The notes beneath the pieces are model-generated. The model had not been told where the DNA came from. It did no database searches and was given only the letters and a program-made list of their open reading frames with translations. Made by a program: the position numbers and the translations under genes. From assembly GCA_023091665.1 (NCBI GenBank), contig JALJCQ010000017.1:1860001-1924000 (forward strand): a stretch of DNA of 64,000 nt, given 5' to 3'. Source of the DNA: Pythium myriotylum (taxonomy: Eukaryota > Oomycota > Peronosporomycetes > Pythiales > Pythiaceae). Positions 1-10,835 of the stretch are shown here, in pieces. Numbering within the stretch: position 1 is the stretch's first letter; every line of letters begins with the position of its first letter.

Positions 1-1337
1 AGCTTGGGCAGCGAGCCCACCTTCAGTAGCCAAGCAATGTCCACAGTTCCAACGTCCGAGAAGCCGTTACCGCCGAGAAGCAAGTCTTCCAGGTCTGGGC
101 ACGAGCCTTTGACGAGAGCACCACACAGGACGTGAAGAGCATTACCGCGGCAAGTGTTAGTGAAAACAGAGACGATCCGAAGGCTTTTGAGACGGCGGCA
201 GGCTCCGAGCTCGATAGACTCAGCCAGCTGCTTGACGACATCTTCTCCAATGTTGTCGTGGGAGATGTCAAGTTCGCTGCAACCCCACGCGTGAAGAGAT
301 GGGCCAGATTCCTGCAGGTCGCACGGCTTGTGTTCGTTATAAATATTGAGGCGTTCCAGGTTGGAGAAACGGCAAAGGAAGCTTGGCGATGCTCCCTGGT
401 AGGCAGCCTGCATCTGTTTCACTTCAACATCGAGCGAGAACACGCAGCGAGGAAGCACTCGGGCCGCAAACTTGTTGATGGTGAAGCATCGAATAGTCTC
501 CACGCCGGGAAGGTACGAAAAGATGTTTCGTAGCACGTCTTCGTTCGTAACGAAAAAGGTTTCACAGTCGTCCGACATGGACGTGTCAGCCACCACCTTG
601 GAGCCAGCTGAAGCAGAAGAAGTCAAGCGTGGGCGCTTGATCGTGAGTCGTGAGACGCCGAATGGGGTCGCCTTCAGTGGTCGCTTTCCCAGCTTTGAGG
701 CGGACGCCGACTCGAGAGCGGCTCGCTTGGTGACGGCAGCTTCGTGGAAGCTCAGGGACACGAGAGACTGGAGACGTCGGCGTAGTGTGTTAAGATCCTT
801 GTACTCATGGAAGGAGGCAGCTCGGGAGTAGAGTGAGAGTTCGATCCTCTTGGCGAGCGATGGGGTACGGTCGACGCCGTTCGGGTCCATATTAGCACCG
901 GTGCCAGTAACGGCCGTGGGGTCGAGTCTCTTATTGCGTGTCATGGCGATGATCCGTTGAACCATGAGTCGGCGCTCGGGGAGATCGGCCGGGGACTGCC
1001 AATGGATGAGGTCGGCCGTGTATCGGTCGGGCAGCACACCGGGCTGCGTCGTGGACTGGGTCGCGGGGCCCGTGCGCATGGCGTTGGACTGCGTGGGCAC
1101 GTCGGAGGAGGCGGTCGCGTCATTGGTCGCGGGCGGCGCCACGCGTTCGTCGTCTCCGAGCGTCGTGTCGACGCTGAGATTGGCCCAGGGCGAGTGGGAG
1201 CTGTTGACGTCGAGCGTGCGGGGCGTCGAGCCGTCGGCGGCGGCGGTGGCGAGCAGCTCGGCCTTGGCGACGACGCGCGCCGTCGTGGGCGTCAGCGCGC
1301 CCTGTCCCTCGGACGAGATCTCGCGCGGCGACTCCAT
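1..1337 (-). CDS. KIX / F-box-like / LRR protein, 3' end beyond the window
   Basis: An uninterrupted minus-strand frame runs from an ATG at 1337-1335 off the left edge (at least 445 codons). Residues 1-100 are low-complexity Ser/Thr/Pro-rich. Residues about 104-192 resemble a KIX domain: a Trp-containing start, an ERRLMVQRII helix, a SLAKRIELSLYSRAASFHEY helix and a DLNTLRRRLQSL helix. Residues about 260-297 look F-box-like (EDVLRNIFSYLPGVETIRCF). From about 300 onward Leu-rich repeats follow (ERLNIYN, SELDISHDNIG, LEDLLLGGNGFSDVG). KIX domains bind transcription activators, and F-box/LRR proteins select substrates for SCF ubiquitin ligases; the role of the combination is inference. No intron is needed in the visible part. 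The start is the first in-frame ATG after a T-rich, non-coding-looking stretch. The C-terminus is not in the window. Confidence 0.75.
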   Translation of the reverse strand, partial: MESPREISSEGQGALTPTTARVVAKAELLATAAADGSTPRTLDVNSSHSPWANLSVDTTLGDDERVAPPATNDATASSDVPTQSNAMRTGPATQSTTQPGVLPDRYTADLIHWQSPADLPERRLMVQRIIAMTRNKRLDPTAVTGTGANMDPNGVDRTPSLAKRIELSLYSRAASFHEYKDLNTLRRRLQSLVSLSFHEAAVTKRAALESASASKLGKRPLKATPFGVSRLTIKRPRLTSSASAGSKVVADTSMSDDCETFFVTNEDVLRNIFSYLPGVETIRCFTINKFAARVLPRCVFSLDVEVKQMQAAYQGASPSFLCRFSNLERLNIYNEHKPCDLQESGPSLHAWGCSELDISHDNIGEDVVKQLAESIELGACRRLKSLRIVSVFTNTCRGNALHVLCGALVKGSCPDLEDLLLGGNGFSDVGTVDIAWLLKVGSLPK

Positions 1338-4050
1338 GTTCGAGCGGACGACGGGCGGCGGGGGGATTTCGGAAATGACCCGAGTCGCGGAGGAAATATT
1401 GGCCCGAGGAGGAGAAGGGAGGCGAATTGGCAGCTGGGTCACCCGCTGGAGTGGGATGCGTTCCTTCCCTTTTGTGGACTGTTTTTTTTGCTGGCGGCGT
1501 GAGCCCCGAACGAATTTCGAGCGATCGGAGGCGCGGCGACGGCTGTTTCGGCTCCGGTTGAGCTTTGCCGTATTTTTTCGGGTTGGATTTGTTTTTTTGC
1601 TTTTTTGTTGTGCTTTGTTGTGTGGGCCGCTTCGTCTGATACAATGGGCCAGCTGGAGCAGGGGGCTGAGTCAATCGGCGCGGGCGAGCGAGCAAGATGG
1701 AGAATGAAGGAAGTGGCTGGAACGGGCAGCGCTCGGGGAAGAGAGACTTCACTGCGATATGGCCAGGAGTGGGGCCAGGAGGGGCCAGGGCGAGTGAACC
1801 GGCCGGTAGCGTCTCTCACGTCCGCCAGCGAGGCTGAAACACTCGCGGGGACAAAAAAAGAAAGATGGCAGGAGAAACCACGCGCGTAATTTACCAACGG
1901 AAAGCCGCCGGCCATGTGGTGGTCGAGGCCGGCCTTCGCAGAGAAGCATGGAAAAAGCGCACGTAAAGTTCCAGGAATCGCGGAATGCGATTCGGTCGAT
2001 CATCAACTTGATGTGAGTGGGGCTGGTCTGATTTTCGAAGCCATCATCACTCCTTACTCCGTCCACCTGAGACAGCATGGTAACTTACCAAGGGCTAGGG
2101 GCGGTCAACTGACGCACCAACTCCGCCAACGGCTCATCGGACCGTGCTGTGGGGGGGGGGGGGCGGAGCTCTTGAGGGGTGCCTTTACGGTCGTTCTCCA
2201 TCGCTCGCCCAGTCTGGTCCGAGCGACCGTCGACGTCCGAAAAGGACTCGGCAGGGGTCGCTCTGGGTGATAGCTGCGACACCCGGGCGTCTCCAGCGAT
2301 GAATCGTCAACCTCCCAAGATACGTGGTCTGTTCTGCCACTTCTCTTGGTCAGATGCGATTCCAGTGAAGAGTCTGGCTTCGGAGGCCGTTGAACCAGGC
2401 GTGACGCCATCGAGCTGCTGTCAAGCCAAATGCGGAACCTTGAAGTTGGTAATTTATGTCCAGGTGGTAATATTCGGCTACGTTTCTGTCACCAAACATC
2501 CAACAGGCGTGACATCTGGCGCGATGGGATGTGACGATAGAGAGCAATCACGCGTGGGGAGCTCGTCGACACCAGCGCTCCATGCCAACGTTGAACCATC
2601 GGTCATGGCTTCCGTCCCCAGCGCCATCCGTGGGAACTCCTCCACACGCCTCTGCGTCCTGAGCGTCTGGTTTCCCCGAGCTATGATATTGAGGATGAAG
2701 TGAACCGCGCATTTGCGTCTTGGTAGAAGAGATGTACCTACTGGCAGGTGCGGAACTTCGGTAGTGACTATCCGCCCCTTCTGGCTGAGCTTATTCCGCA
2801 TTTGGTGGTCGGGGGCGGCGAAGATACTGCAAGCCGCGGTGTCCCAAGGGACGGCGCCTCGCGTCCCGAATGGTTCACGGCGCTGGCGTGCGGGGGCTGA
2901 GGAGGCGCCCAGGTGCGACTCGCACTGTGAAACGGCGGCCTGAACGAGTCGGGCGCTGGATAATGAACCCGGCAGCTGCTAGTCAGGGAGGAGCGCCGGG
3001 TCTGCGCAGCCGCTTGGGCCTTTCCGGCGAAGAGTTGCGTCGACTGGTCAAGACTCGACCAGCGCAGTCCAGTCGGTGGACGGCGCGGTCTCGACGCCCT
3101 CGCGGCAACACGCGCCGACGCTTCCTCGCCCCTTGCCCAAGCGCAGGGCGTTTCCTTCCTTCCCACACGCGCTACGACAAATATGGAAGCGCCTCCTCGC
3201 TGCTGACGAGGCAATTGCACCACGTACTGTAGTGGACTCTTAGCCGCCGCGCCTCTTCGCAGCCGTCATTCCTCGAACCCATCGTCGCGTGGCTTCCTCG
3301 ACAAGCGAGACACGGCGTTTGGTGGCGTCACCGCCCTCCAAAGATTCGCGTCGAGTGCCTGCCAACAAGACGGCGCGCAGTTGCGCCGATCCGGCATGGG
3401 TCGTCTCCTCCTTCGCCATTCCAGTCACTGCAGACCTGGCGCCGCCGCTCGAGAGGAGCGGCTTGGATGGAATGGGAAACAGCTGGAGTCACTCGGCCAC
3501 GGCCGCCCAGATGGTCCCGCACAGCTGCAGGGCGCTGCGAAATGTGGGTCTCGCTTCACAGCGCCAAACCTCCTGCCGCCCGACGGCGACGCCCACCCCA
3601 CGGTGGCATCCCCTCATGAGATGCACACGCGAGCCTGTCACAGAGAAGAGCTCCCAACGCTCGTTGCCTCCATTAGCAATGCTCGATCGTCGCGTCGACC
3701 GACGTGCCACGTGGACGTGGAGTGACAGCTCGTTGAGCTGTCATTAACCCTTCGAGTTCCACGCCTCAATCACCTGATCGTCTCAGAGAGAGATACAAGG
3801 AGCGAACTGAGTTGGTCCGTTTTTACCAATCGCACGGTTATAACCGTGTTTTGTCCACGACAAAATAGCTCTTGAACTCCTTGAACTTGTGAACCCACAA
3901 AACTCAGTGGTCACCCATCCGACCACCATGCTGGCAGTGCGAAATGGGAACGACTCAGATCTGAGACCGCGTACCTGCAGCGATGGGGAAGCGGAGAGAG
4001 AGTGAGAGAACAGAGCGCGAGTGACCACCAACCTCCGGCTCCGCGTCGCG
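1338..4050. other. Long intergenic region without a supported gene
   Basis: About 2.7 kb between the divergent KIX/F-box gene and the TKL kinase. Many GC-rich frames are open on both strands, but their translations are Arg/Pro/Ser-biased and show no recognisable domain. A 12-G homopolymer lies near 2152-2163. The part next to 4051 (about 3700-4050) should hold the kinase promoter. A minimal ATG exon with a good donor at about 1949-2013 was noted but not accepted. Confidence 0.5.
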
Positions 4051-6473
4051 ATGTGGAAACTGTCGCCTTTCTGGCTGGCGACGCTGCTCTCGACGTCGCG
4101 CGCCGCGACGTGTCAGCGCACGGCGACCGCGCTGACCTCGAGTTGCGAGAGCTTGTGCTTCACGGGGCGCCCATGCGTGGCTTACGCGGCAGGCGCCGGG
4201 TCGTGTGTCAAGAGCGATATGGTGACGTGCAAGAACAGCACGACGACCGGGTGTGCGTACGCCTGTCTCAAGTATGGCCCCAAGGACTTTGTCGAGAACA
4301 ACATCATCGACTTCTCGACGTTCACATTCTTGGTTCCGTTCGGTGGCTATCAAAGCGAGTGGGAACAGAACTGGACGTCGGCCGAATCCAATGCAGCTAG
4401 TACAGTAGTTCTCCCGGATGAGACGAGTTTATACCCAACTGTGGCAGGAGTTGCAGCCATCGAACCGCTCTCGTTTCTCGCCTCCACGACGACAGTGTAA
4501 GGGCGCCTATGAGCTGGTCACTGGTCATCTTCTATCCTGGGACTCACGAGCTTCCTGATGTACAGTCGCATCGCTGGTGGCACAAGTCTCGCAGGTATTC
4601 GAGGTCGGATAGCAGAAGTCGATCTCAAGAGCTCTGTGTTCCTGACCGACACAAGTATCCTGGATCTGTGAGTTTTTGTTCAGCCATGGCTCCAGTCGTT
4701 CGATAAGTTGACGCCATCTTGTGCTAGAACTCTCGCGAACTTGGAGCTTAAAAGTGTGCTTCCATCCTCTTTTCCACCGCAGTTGGTGAACTTTTCCCTG
4801 ATCAACTGCGCTATGTCTACGATCCCGATCGATCTGTCATCAATGACGAAACTGGACCGACTGTGAGTAGTAGGATGACGTCGTTGACCGACCTCCGTTC
4901 TAACAGTCTCCACGTTAGCGATATGTCACTAAACTACTACACAGAGTATCCGGCGAAGTATGGCTTCCCAAGCGTCACGTTTCTCAACTTGTCAAAGAAC
5001 AATATCGCGTCCTTTGACGGGGATTTCACTGCTCTCCAAACCCTGTATGATCTACGTCTGCTGGGTTCATTGAGATGATGGAGAGGCTAATCATGGATTT
5101 CACTCTACAGTGATTTATCTGACAACCTGCTCACGCAAGTACCGTCTGCAATTTTCTCGATGGCAAATCTCAAATATCTCGATCTTCGTCAAAACTCATT
5201 CACGTCGCTGGAGCTCACGCAAAGTCAACTTGACTACCTTGCGAAGATTCCGAATGTTTTTGTGTCGTCCTCGACCACAGCAACGTGTACCAAACCCGAC
5301 ATCTCTACAACAATCGGGAGTGGGGCAATCTGTGTGAAAGCGAGTGGGGGAAGCTCAAGCGATGGGCCGTCGGCAAATGGTGGAACAAGTAGTGGAAGCA
5401 GCAGTTCGAACACCGCAGCTCTTGTTGGCGGCATCATCGGCGGCATCGCCGCTGTTTTAATCGTCGCCGGTGTATTCTTCTTTGTCCGCACAAGGCGGGC
5501 GAAAAACGCGAAGCATCTGTCCGAGACAATCACTCCAGGGAATGCGAACCATTCAACTCAGAAAAGCTCTGCTAGCTCTGAATCGGTGAATTCGCTGTGG
5601 ACAGACCAGGAGCTGATGTCCCTCAAGCTCAATAACGACGACATTGAAGATATTCGTCGGATCGGATCTGGGGCATTCAGCGTTGTCTATCTCGTTAATT
5701 ACCGACAGTCACGCTTAGCTGCCTCGAAACGACTGAAAAAGGATGAACTTAGCTGGCAGAACACCCAGCTCTTTGTTTCCGAAGTGAAGCTCGTCCATCA
5801 CTTGGAGCATCCTCGAATTGTCGCGCTCATCGGCGTCGCGTGGACAATTGAATCGGACCTGCAAGCACTCTTCGAGTATATGGAGAACGGCGATTTGAGA
5901 TCGTACCTCGAAGCGAAAACAACTCCCCGACAATGGACGCGCGAAAAACTTCAGATCATTGTGGACGTCATCGAAGCTCTCGTCTACGTCCATTCATTCA
6001 CTCCACCCCTAGTGCATCGCGACCTCAAGTCGCGCAACGTGTTGCTGGACAAGGAAAACCGCGCCAAATTGAGCGACTTTGGCATCGCTCGCTTCCGCTC
6101 AGAACAGAACACTATGACTACGGGCGTTGGCACCGGCAGGTGGCTCGCTCCAGAAGTGATTTCAGGCAGCAACGATTATGATCAGTCATGTGACATCTTC
6201 GCATTTGGCGTAGTCATGTCAGAGTTGGATACCCACGAGCTTCCGTACGAAGATATTCGAGGCCCGAGCGGCAACCGCCTCGCCGACGTAGCATTGCTCC
6301 AAATGGTTTCAGTCGGGAAGCTCGTCCCGACATTCTCGCGTTCCTGTCCAGCAGAGATTCTCAAGCTCGCTTCACGCTGTCTGGCTTTTGACCGCAATGA
6401 TCGCCCGACAGCAGTGGAAGTTGCTTACGCTCTTCGCACGATTATGAGGTCGAATGAGCGTTACCTAGTGTAG
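4051..6473 (+). CDS. Secreted-type LRR receptor-like TKL protein kinase, five exons
   Basis: Exons 4051-4496, 4566-4667, 4728-4862, 4907-5044 and 5111-6473 join in frame to 727 residues. Residues 1-20 form a signal peptide (MWKLSPFWLATLLSTS), chosen as start although an upstream GTG is in frame. A Cys-rich region follows, then Leu-rich repeats split by introns that all interrupt a Leu codon after CT. A transmembrane segment lies at about 377-400, flanked by Arg/Lys on the cytosolic side. The kinase domain begins near 452 with the glycine loop GSGAFSVVY, ATP-binding Lys in AASKRLK (about 479), catalytic HRDLKSRN (about 576), DFG (about 596) and APE (about 619), so it should be active. The family phosphorylates Ser/Thr downstream of extracellular signals; the ligand is unknown. 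Confidence 0.9.
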
Positions 6474-6641
6474 ATCAGGATAGCGCAATGAAAACGTTGT
6501 GATCTGCGACTTGTGTGAACGTGTCTGCGACATGTGTGCTTCTCGTTAAGTTCGTCCTTGCTTCGCGTACCTATCCAACACTGGTGGTAGACTCGCACAC
6601 TCACGAAGTCGCCCCAAGACCACTCCACCACCGACGCCACC

Positions 6642-6782
6642 ATGTTCATGCTCAAGAAGAAGAAGCCGCAGGTGGACTCCAGCAAGCAGATCAAGGCCAT
6701 CGCCTGGGACATCACCAAGATCGCCGTGGTGTTTGTTTCCATCCGCGCTGCGTCCGTCTTCCTCAACCAGGAGACGTACTGA
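6642..6782 (+). CDS. Tom6-like small subunit of the mitochondrial outer-membrane translocase (putative)
   Basis: A 46-codon ORF starts at an ATG in good context (CCACCATG) 168 bp downstream of the kinase stop. The N-terminus is Met-rich and Lys-rich (MFMLKKKKPQ), followed by one hydrophobic helix, KIAVVFVSIRAASVFL, and a short polar tail. The basic start plus the V-x-IRAA-x-x-L pattern at the end of the membrane helix resembles plant Tom6, a small tail-anchored subunit that stabilises the TOM import pore. This is resemblance from memory, not an alignment. The codons are GC-rich and neat (AAGAAGAAGAAG, ATCAAGGCCATC), as in a highly expressed gene. Other single-helix mitochondrial microproteins remain possible. 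Confidence 0.55.
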   Translation: MFMLKKKKPQVDSSKQIKAIAWDITKIAVVFVSIRAASVFLNQETY

Positions 6783-7006
6783 GCGAAGTGACGAGGTTCC
6801 TAGCCAACGTTGCTGGGGGCTCGGTAGTATTAGATGGAAGGCTGCGAACGATAACGCGAAGTCCGAGCGCCTTCATAACCATCTTCTTCTCGTAATTTTA
6901 TTCCTTCGGCATTTGCGCAGCACCAAGGTTTTATTCGCTTCATCGAGGACATCCGTACAATGAAAACAGCGGCAGTCGCGAAAATCCGTCCATATACTTT
7001 AACACT

Positions 7007-8183
7007 CTATTCGTCCATTTCCTCTTCATCCTCTTCTGCCATGTCTTCGTCATCCTCGTTGCTCGTATTGAAAGACTCTAATGCGATGTTACACTTGTCC
7101 ACGAGGACGTTGAGAGCTTCGGGCAAAAGCTCCTCAGGCTTGATCATGCCGACTGATTCGACGCTGAAGATAAAGTGGTCGCTCTTGCGGCCAAGTAGGA
7201 GGCGTTCATCCCATGCAGGCTCGCGGATGCAGTTGCGACACATCGTGCACTTGCGGGCGTCCTTGACAACGGCCGTGGCGACGCCTCCCATGTCTTCGAT
7301 ATCGAACACACCCATCGGGCAAATGTCTTCGACGAGCGTCTTCGCGTCCGCGCCCTGAACTGGTTGCTTGAACTCGATGTGTGGGAGCAATCGGTATGAG
7401 GCAGTCGCAACAGGAGAAAACTTCGCGTGGTCCTTGCCAACTCCCTTTCGGCAGTGCGCCTCCAGTGCAATGCTCTGGCCGGGGCGCAACTTTGCAAGTA
7501 GGATGTCTTCGTGGACTGGGCGGATCGATCCGAAACGCTCTTCCTGGTTGCCTTGGGGAACCCATTCAAGGTCGCGCGAATAAACTGCCGAAGACATAAT
7601 CGCATTAGTCGACAATTCAAGGTCAGATAAAGACCGGTGCATTTCACGTACTTGTAGAATGGAGAGCTTTGGTGGGGTCGTTCGGGTGCGCTGGGTCGTA
7701 CTTACAGGTCACATCGAGCTTGAATACGATCGTGTTTTCATCGGTGGCCTCAGCCTCTTCGTTGTCCGGGAAGGCCTGGAACTCGCGTGGGTCCACATTG
7801 AGCGGCACAAGCCCGAGACGGTGGGCGAGAACCTCGTCTTGAATGATCGAAGAGTTGTTCCAGATGTAAACATGTTCGATGGCCATGGTGGGGACTTCGG
7901 CGAGAAGGATGCGCCGCAGCGCGTTGGCAATCGAGGCATCGACACCAATAAGGTCGAAGATGATCTCATCGTCCGTCAGACTCTCGATCTTGACTTTCAC
8001 CTGCTGCTTCAGTCGGTCCACAAAGTCGTGGCTTGCTTCGGCATTGACGTCAGGCTACACGCACAGACCATGCCCGAAACTGTTAGTGCTGGAAAAGCAC
8101 GTTCCGCGAGCGTGATGGCAACTTACGAGATGCGGGGCGTCAACGCCGACGCGGATGATCTTGGAAGCAGTGCTCTTGGCCAT
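7007..8183 (-). CDS. POLR1C: DNA-directed RNA polymerases I and III subunit RPAC1 (AC40)
   Basis: Exons (minus) 8183-8127, 8054-7652 and 7584-7007 join to 345 residues, close to the 346 of the human protein. The alpha-type dimerisation region is clear (ANALRRILLAEVPTMAIEHV), followed by IQDEVLAHRLGLVPL and the highly conserved IRPVHEDILLAKLRPGQ and GKDHAKFSPVATASYRLLP. A CxxCxxC-type insertion (CTMCRNC) occurs in the domain 2 region. The C-terminus is very acidic. RPAC1 pairs with RPAC2 to nucleate assembly of Pol I and Pol III in the nucleus, so it acts on rRNA and tRNA transcription. Both introns have good GT-AG borders (GTAAGT, GTACGT donors). Confidence 0.95.
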
Positions 8184-8811
8184 GGCTGCGTCTCTCTGGG
8201 GTCTGCTGGTTCTGCGAAGCGGCGATTCGTGTGATCGGTCAGGCGGCCGATACCGAGGCGTCCACGAGGCAGTGCCGCTTTAGATCAATTGCTTCTTGCT
8301 GCGTTCCAGTCAAACGACGCATCCATCCAACCAGCCAATTCCACGGCAATAAAACCTCGCGTCAAACTCTAAAACCTTATAGTCGGCTGCTACCACCGAA
8401 TTCTGGGGGTGGCTACAGTTATATCCCTGCACACATTATGCCACTGATTCATGTGAGCCGAAGATGCGTCAGCACGAATGCACGAATGGAAACGGGCGGC
8501 TGAGATAGCTCCATCGACAATGGAGTTGCAGTGACACGTGCAAAGGTCCTTCTGAGCATATTTATAGTCTGGTGACGGCTTCCCAATCGGTGCATTCACA
8601 GTGGTTTATTCTGTTCGTAACATCCGCACGCTGCGGTCGGTATGAGGAGGAGGCTGGGCCACCTCAGCGACTCCTTGCAACAAGCTCCTCGGAGGCCCAC
8701 CAGCAAGCCTGGATTGTCTTTTCATCAATATATTTTTGTTGGTGGTTGCACAGTGCATCTAGACTGCCAGGTAGCTCGGACTCCCCTTCCTTCTCAGAAA
8801 GCTGAGCACGC
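8184..8811. other. Intergenic region between RPAC1 and cytochrome c1
   Basis: About 630 bp upstream of RPAC1 (minus) and downstream of cytochrome c1 (minus). No domain-bearing ORF. It should hold the RPAC1 promoter next to 8184 and the cytochrome c1 3' UTR next to 8811. Confidence 0.5.
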
Positions 8812-9838
8812 TTACTTGGTGTACGTGATCTTTCGGGTCTTCAGCGGCGCCCACTTGAGTCGCTTGTAGTAGCCGGTCAGGAGCACCAACGCGGACAGAG
8901 CGATGAAAGTCTGCATTCCCTGCTTCTTGCGCACATCGTGCTCAGGTTCCGAGGCCCAGGCGAGGAAGACGGCGACATCCTTGGCCATCTGCGAGGTGGT
9001 GGCAGGCGTACCGTCCTCGTATTCGATCTGACCGTCACGGAGCTGACGTTCCATGGCAATGGCACCGCCGCCAAAGTATGGGTTGTAGTAGAGGCCCGGA
9101 AGGAGCTCCTTGCCCTCCGGGGGCTCGTAGTAGCCCGTGAGAAGAGCGAACAGGTAGTCCACGCCACCAGGACGGCCCTTCACGATGAGCGAAAGATCCG
9201 GGGGAATGGCGCCGTTGTTCGCGGCCGCAGCAGCCTCATCGTTGGCATATGGCTTTGGAAGTGGGTCGGAGAGCTTACCCGGGCGCTCGAACATCTCACC
9301 CTCGTCATTCGGGCCATCGACAACATCAATGTCGGCGGCGATAGCCTTGAGTTCCTCCTCCGTGTGGGTGACACCGATGAGGTTACGGAAGCAGATGCGC
9401 TCGACACTGTGGCACGTGGAGCACACCTCCTTGTACACCTGGTAGCCACGACGCACGCTCGCGTAGTCAAACGACGAGAGTGGGCCGAGGTGGTCGAAGC
9501 CGTACGAGAGCGCGTTGATCTGGTCGCCACTGCAGGCCGCGACGCCCGTGAGGACGGATCCACCAAGGACAGCGCCAGCGCCGACCTACGACGACAAAAG
9601 CAAGCGCGATCGCAGTGAGCAACTTCAAATCCATCGACCATGATCACCCCTGGACCACCATTTTGGTGGTCCAGTTGGCGAACAGACCACCCGAAGAGCT
9701 CCGCGGTCGCTGCCGCCGCTTCCAGACGCGGTGCGGTCAGCAGTGGCCGCGCGCAGAGCTCTGCCGGGTGGCCAGCGACGAGGCGCAACGCGCACGCACC
9801 TTAGCGGCCTGCTGCATCAACTTGGGAAGGCGGTTCAT
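8812..9838 (-). CDS. CYC1: Cytochrome c1, heme protein of respiratory complex III
   Basis: The main exon 9585-8812 encodes 257 residues plus stop with the c1 signatures: YGFDHLGPLSSFDYASVRRGYQVYKEVCSTCH (haem site CSTCH), a GGAIAM region with the axial Met, and a C-terminal transmembrane anchor (TFIALSALVLLTGYYKRLKW). Two small 5' exons supply the presequence. Exon 1 is 9838-9800 (MNRLPKLMQQAAK). Exon 2 is best read as 9709-9659, or 9718-9659 if the earlier AG is used, ending at a GTGGTC donor; this gives a basic, Ser-rich stretch ending ANWTTKM. Exon 2 borders are the uncertain part; a CTGAC branch-site match lies in intron 1. The protein accepts electrons from the Rieske protein and passes them to cytochrome c at the inner mitochondrial membrane. 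Confidence 0.93.
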
Positions 9839-10233
9839 TATCGAGCTCCGTTGTTGTATGGGATTTCCACCACTCTTTCCAAGCTGGCCGGCTGCTGGTC
9901 CCGGCTTGGCGGGTATACAAACTTCAAGTGAATTGTCAGCCGCATATTCACAGTGGGGGAAGCGCGACGACCGCAAACCCCAACGTGGGCTGGGCCAGAA
10001 TTCACCTCACTTATGAGGTTTTACTCACCCTGCTCGGTCCCCTGGCCACAATACGTCGCCCTGCTGAAGTTCCTGATATTTTTCGCCAGGTCATCTCTCC
10101 CGTATCGAGCCTATAATAATAGCGTCCAATGTACTTCACGTTGGTTCTTTGCGGCAAAATGGTGTAGAGGTTGTGTGGTACCTTGCAATTACCCTCTCAT
10201 CCGTCTCGCCACGTTGGCTACGATCCGCTCAAG
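9839..10233. promoter_or_regulatory. Shared divergent promoter region, cytochrome c1 / Kish
   Basis: 395 bp between the start codons of two divergently transcribed genes, so both promoters must lie here. No ORF is supported and I see no unambiguous core element. Confidence 0.5.
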
Positions 10234-10542
10234 ATGGTACGTGGCGTCGCTTCCGCCGCGCGCTCTCTGACTCCTCAGCGACGCTGACGCCTCCGCTTCC
10301 TTGTCTCTCAGTCCGCGCTCTTCAGTCTCCAGGGCCTCATCACGGTGATCCTGCTCTTCATCTGCACGTGCACGTACATCCGCATGAAGTTCCCCACGAT
10401 CTTCGACCGCGGCCAACAGCCAGGCAAGCACGAAGGCCTCACGGGTCTTTGCTGGAAGGCGTCTCGCATTGGCGAACGCAAGAGCGAATATGTCGCTGGA
10501 GTGTTAGTTATCATGGCGGTCCACACGCTATTCTTTGCGTAA
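10234..10542 (+). CDS. Protein Kish (TMEM167 family), Golgi/secretory membrane protein
   Basis: Exon 1 is only the start codon (10234-10236), followed by a GTACGT donor and an intron to the AG at 10311; exon 2 is 10312-10542. The 77-residue product reads MSALFSLQGLITVILLFICTC, then YIR, LDR-like FDR, and CWKASRIGERKSEYVA, followed by a second hydrophobic helix. This matches Kish/TMEM167 end to end, including the short two-helix topology and the conserved GL-x-G-x-x-WK-x-x-RIGERKSxYV core. Kish proteins act in the early secretory pathway. Splicing after ATG is required, because the upstream reading frame gives no Met followed by SALFS. Confidence 0.92.
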
Positions 10543-10835
10543 TACTAGTACAAGTCTCTGTTCGCATTTGACAATGGTGGATAATCACGTCAAACGTTGC
10601 AAAATGGCTGCTTTAACGAACTGATCCAGCAGGCTCGAAGGACTACGAGGCTTCAATGGAGGAAACCTCGCTAATCTATATTGACTCGGCTGCAATCTCT
10701 CTACAGTACACTACAGAGACACAGCACAGGTCGATACGCTTTCCTTCCACAAACACGCACAGTTCCAGAATTAAACCCCTGCAAGAGATGTCGAGGCATC
10801 AGGAGCTGAAAATGTTCGCGCAAAGTGCTAATCAC

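Noticed and set aside
1949..2077. Short ATG exon (MEKAHVKFQESRNAIRSIIN) with a GTGAGT donor
   Set aside because: No convincing downstream exon or family; the joined reading ends after about a dozen codons.
2768..3747. Several GC-rich ORFs of 110-150 codons on both strands
   Set aside because: Mutually overlapping, Arg/Ser/Pro-biased, no recognisable domain or splice pattern.
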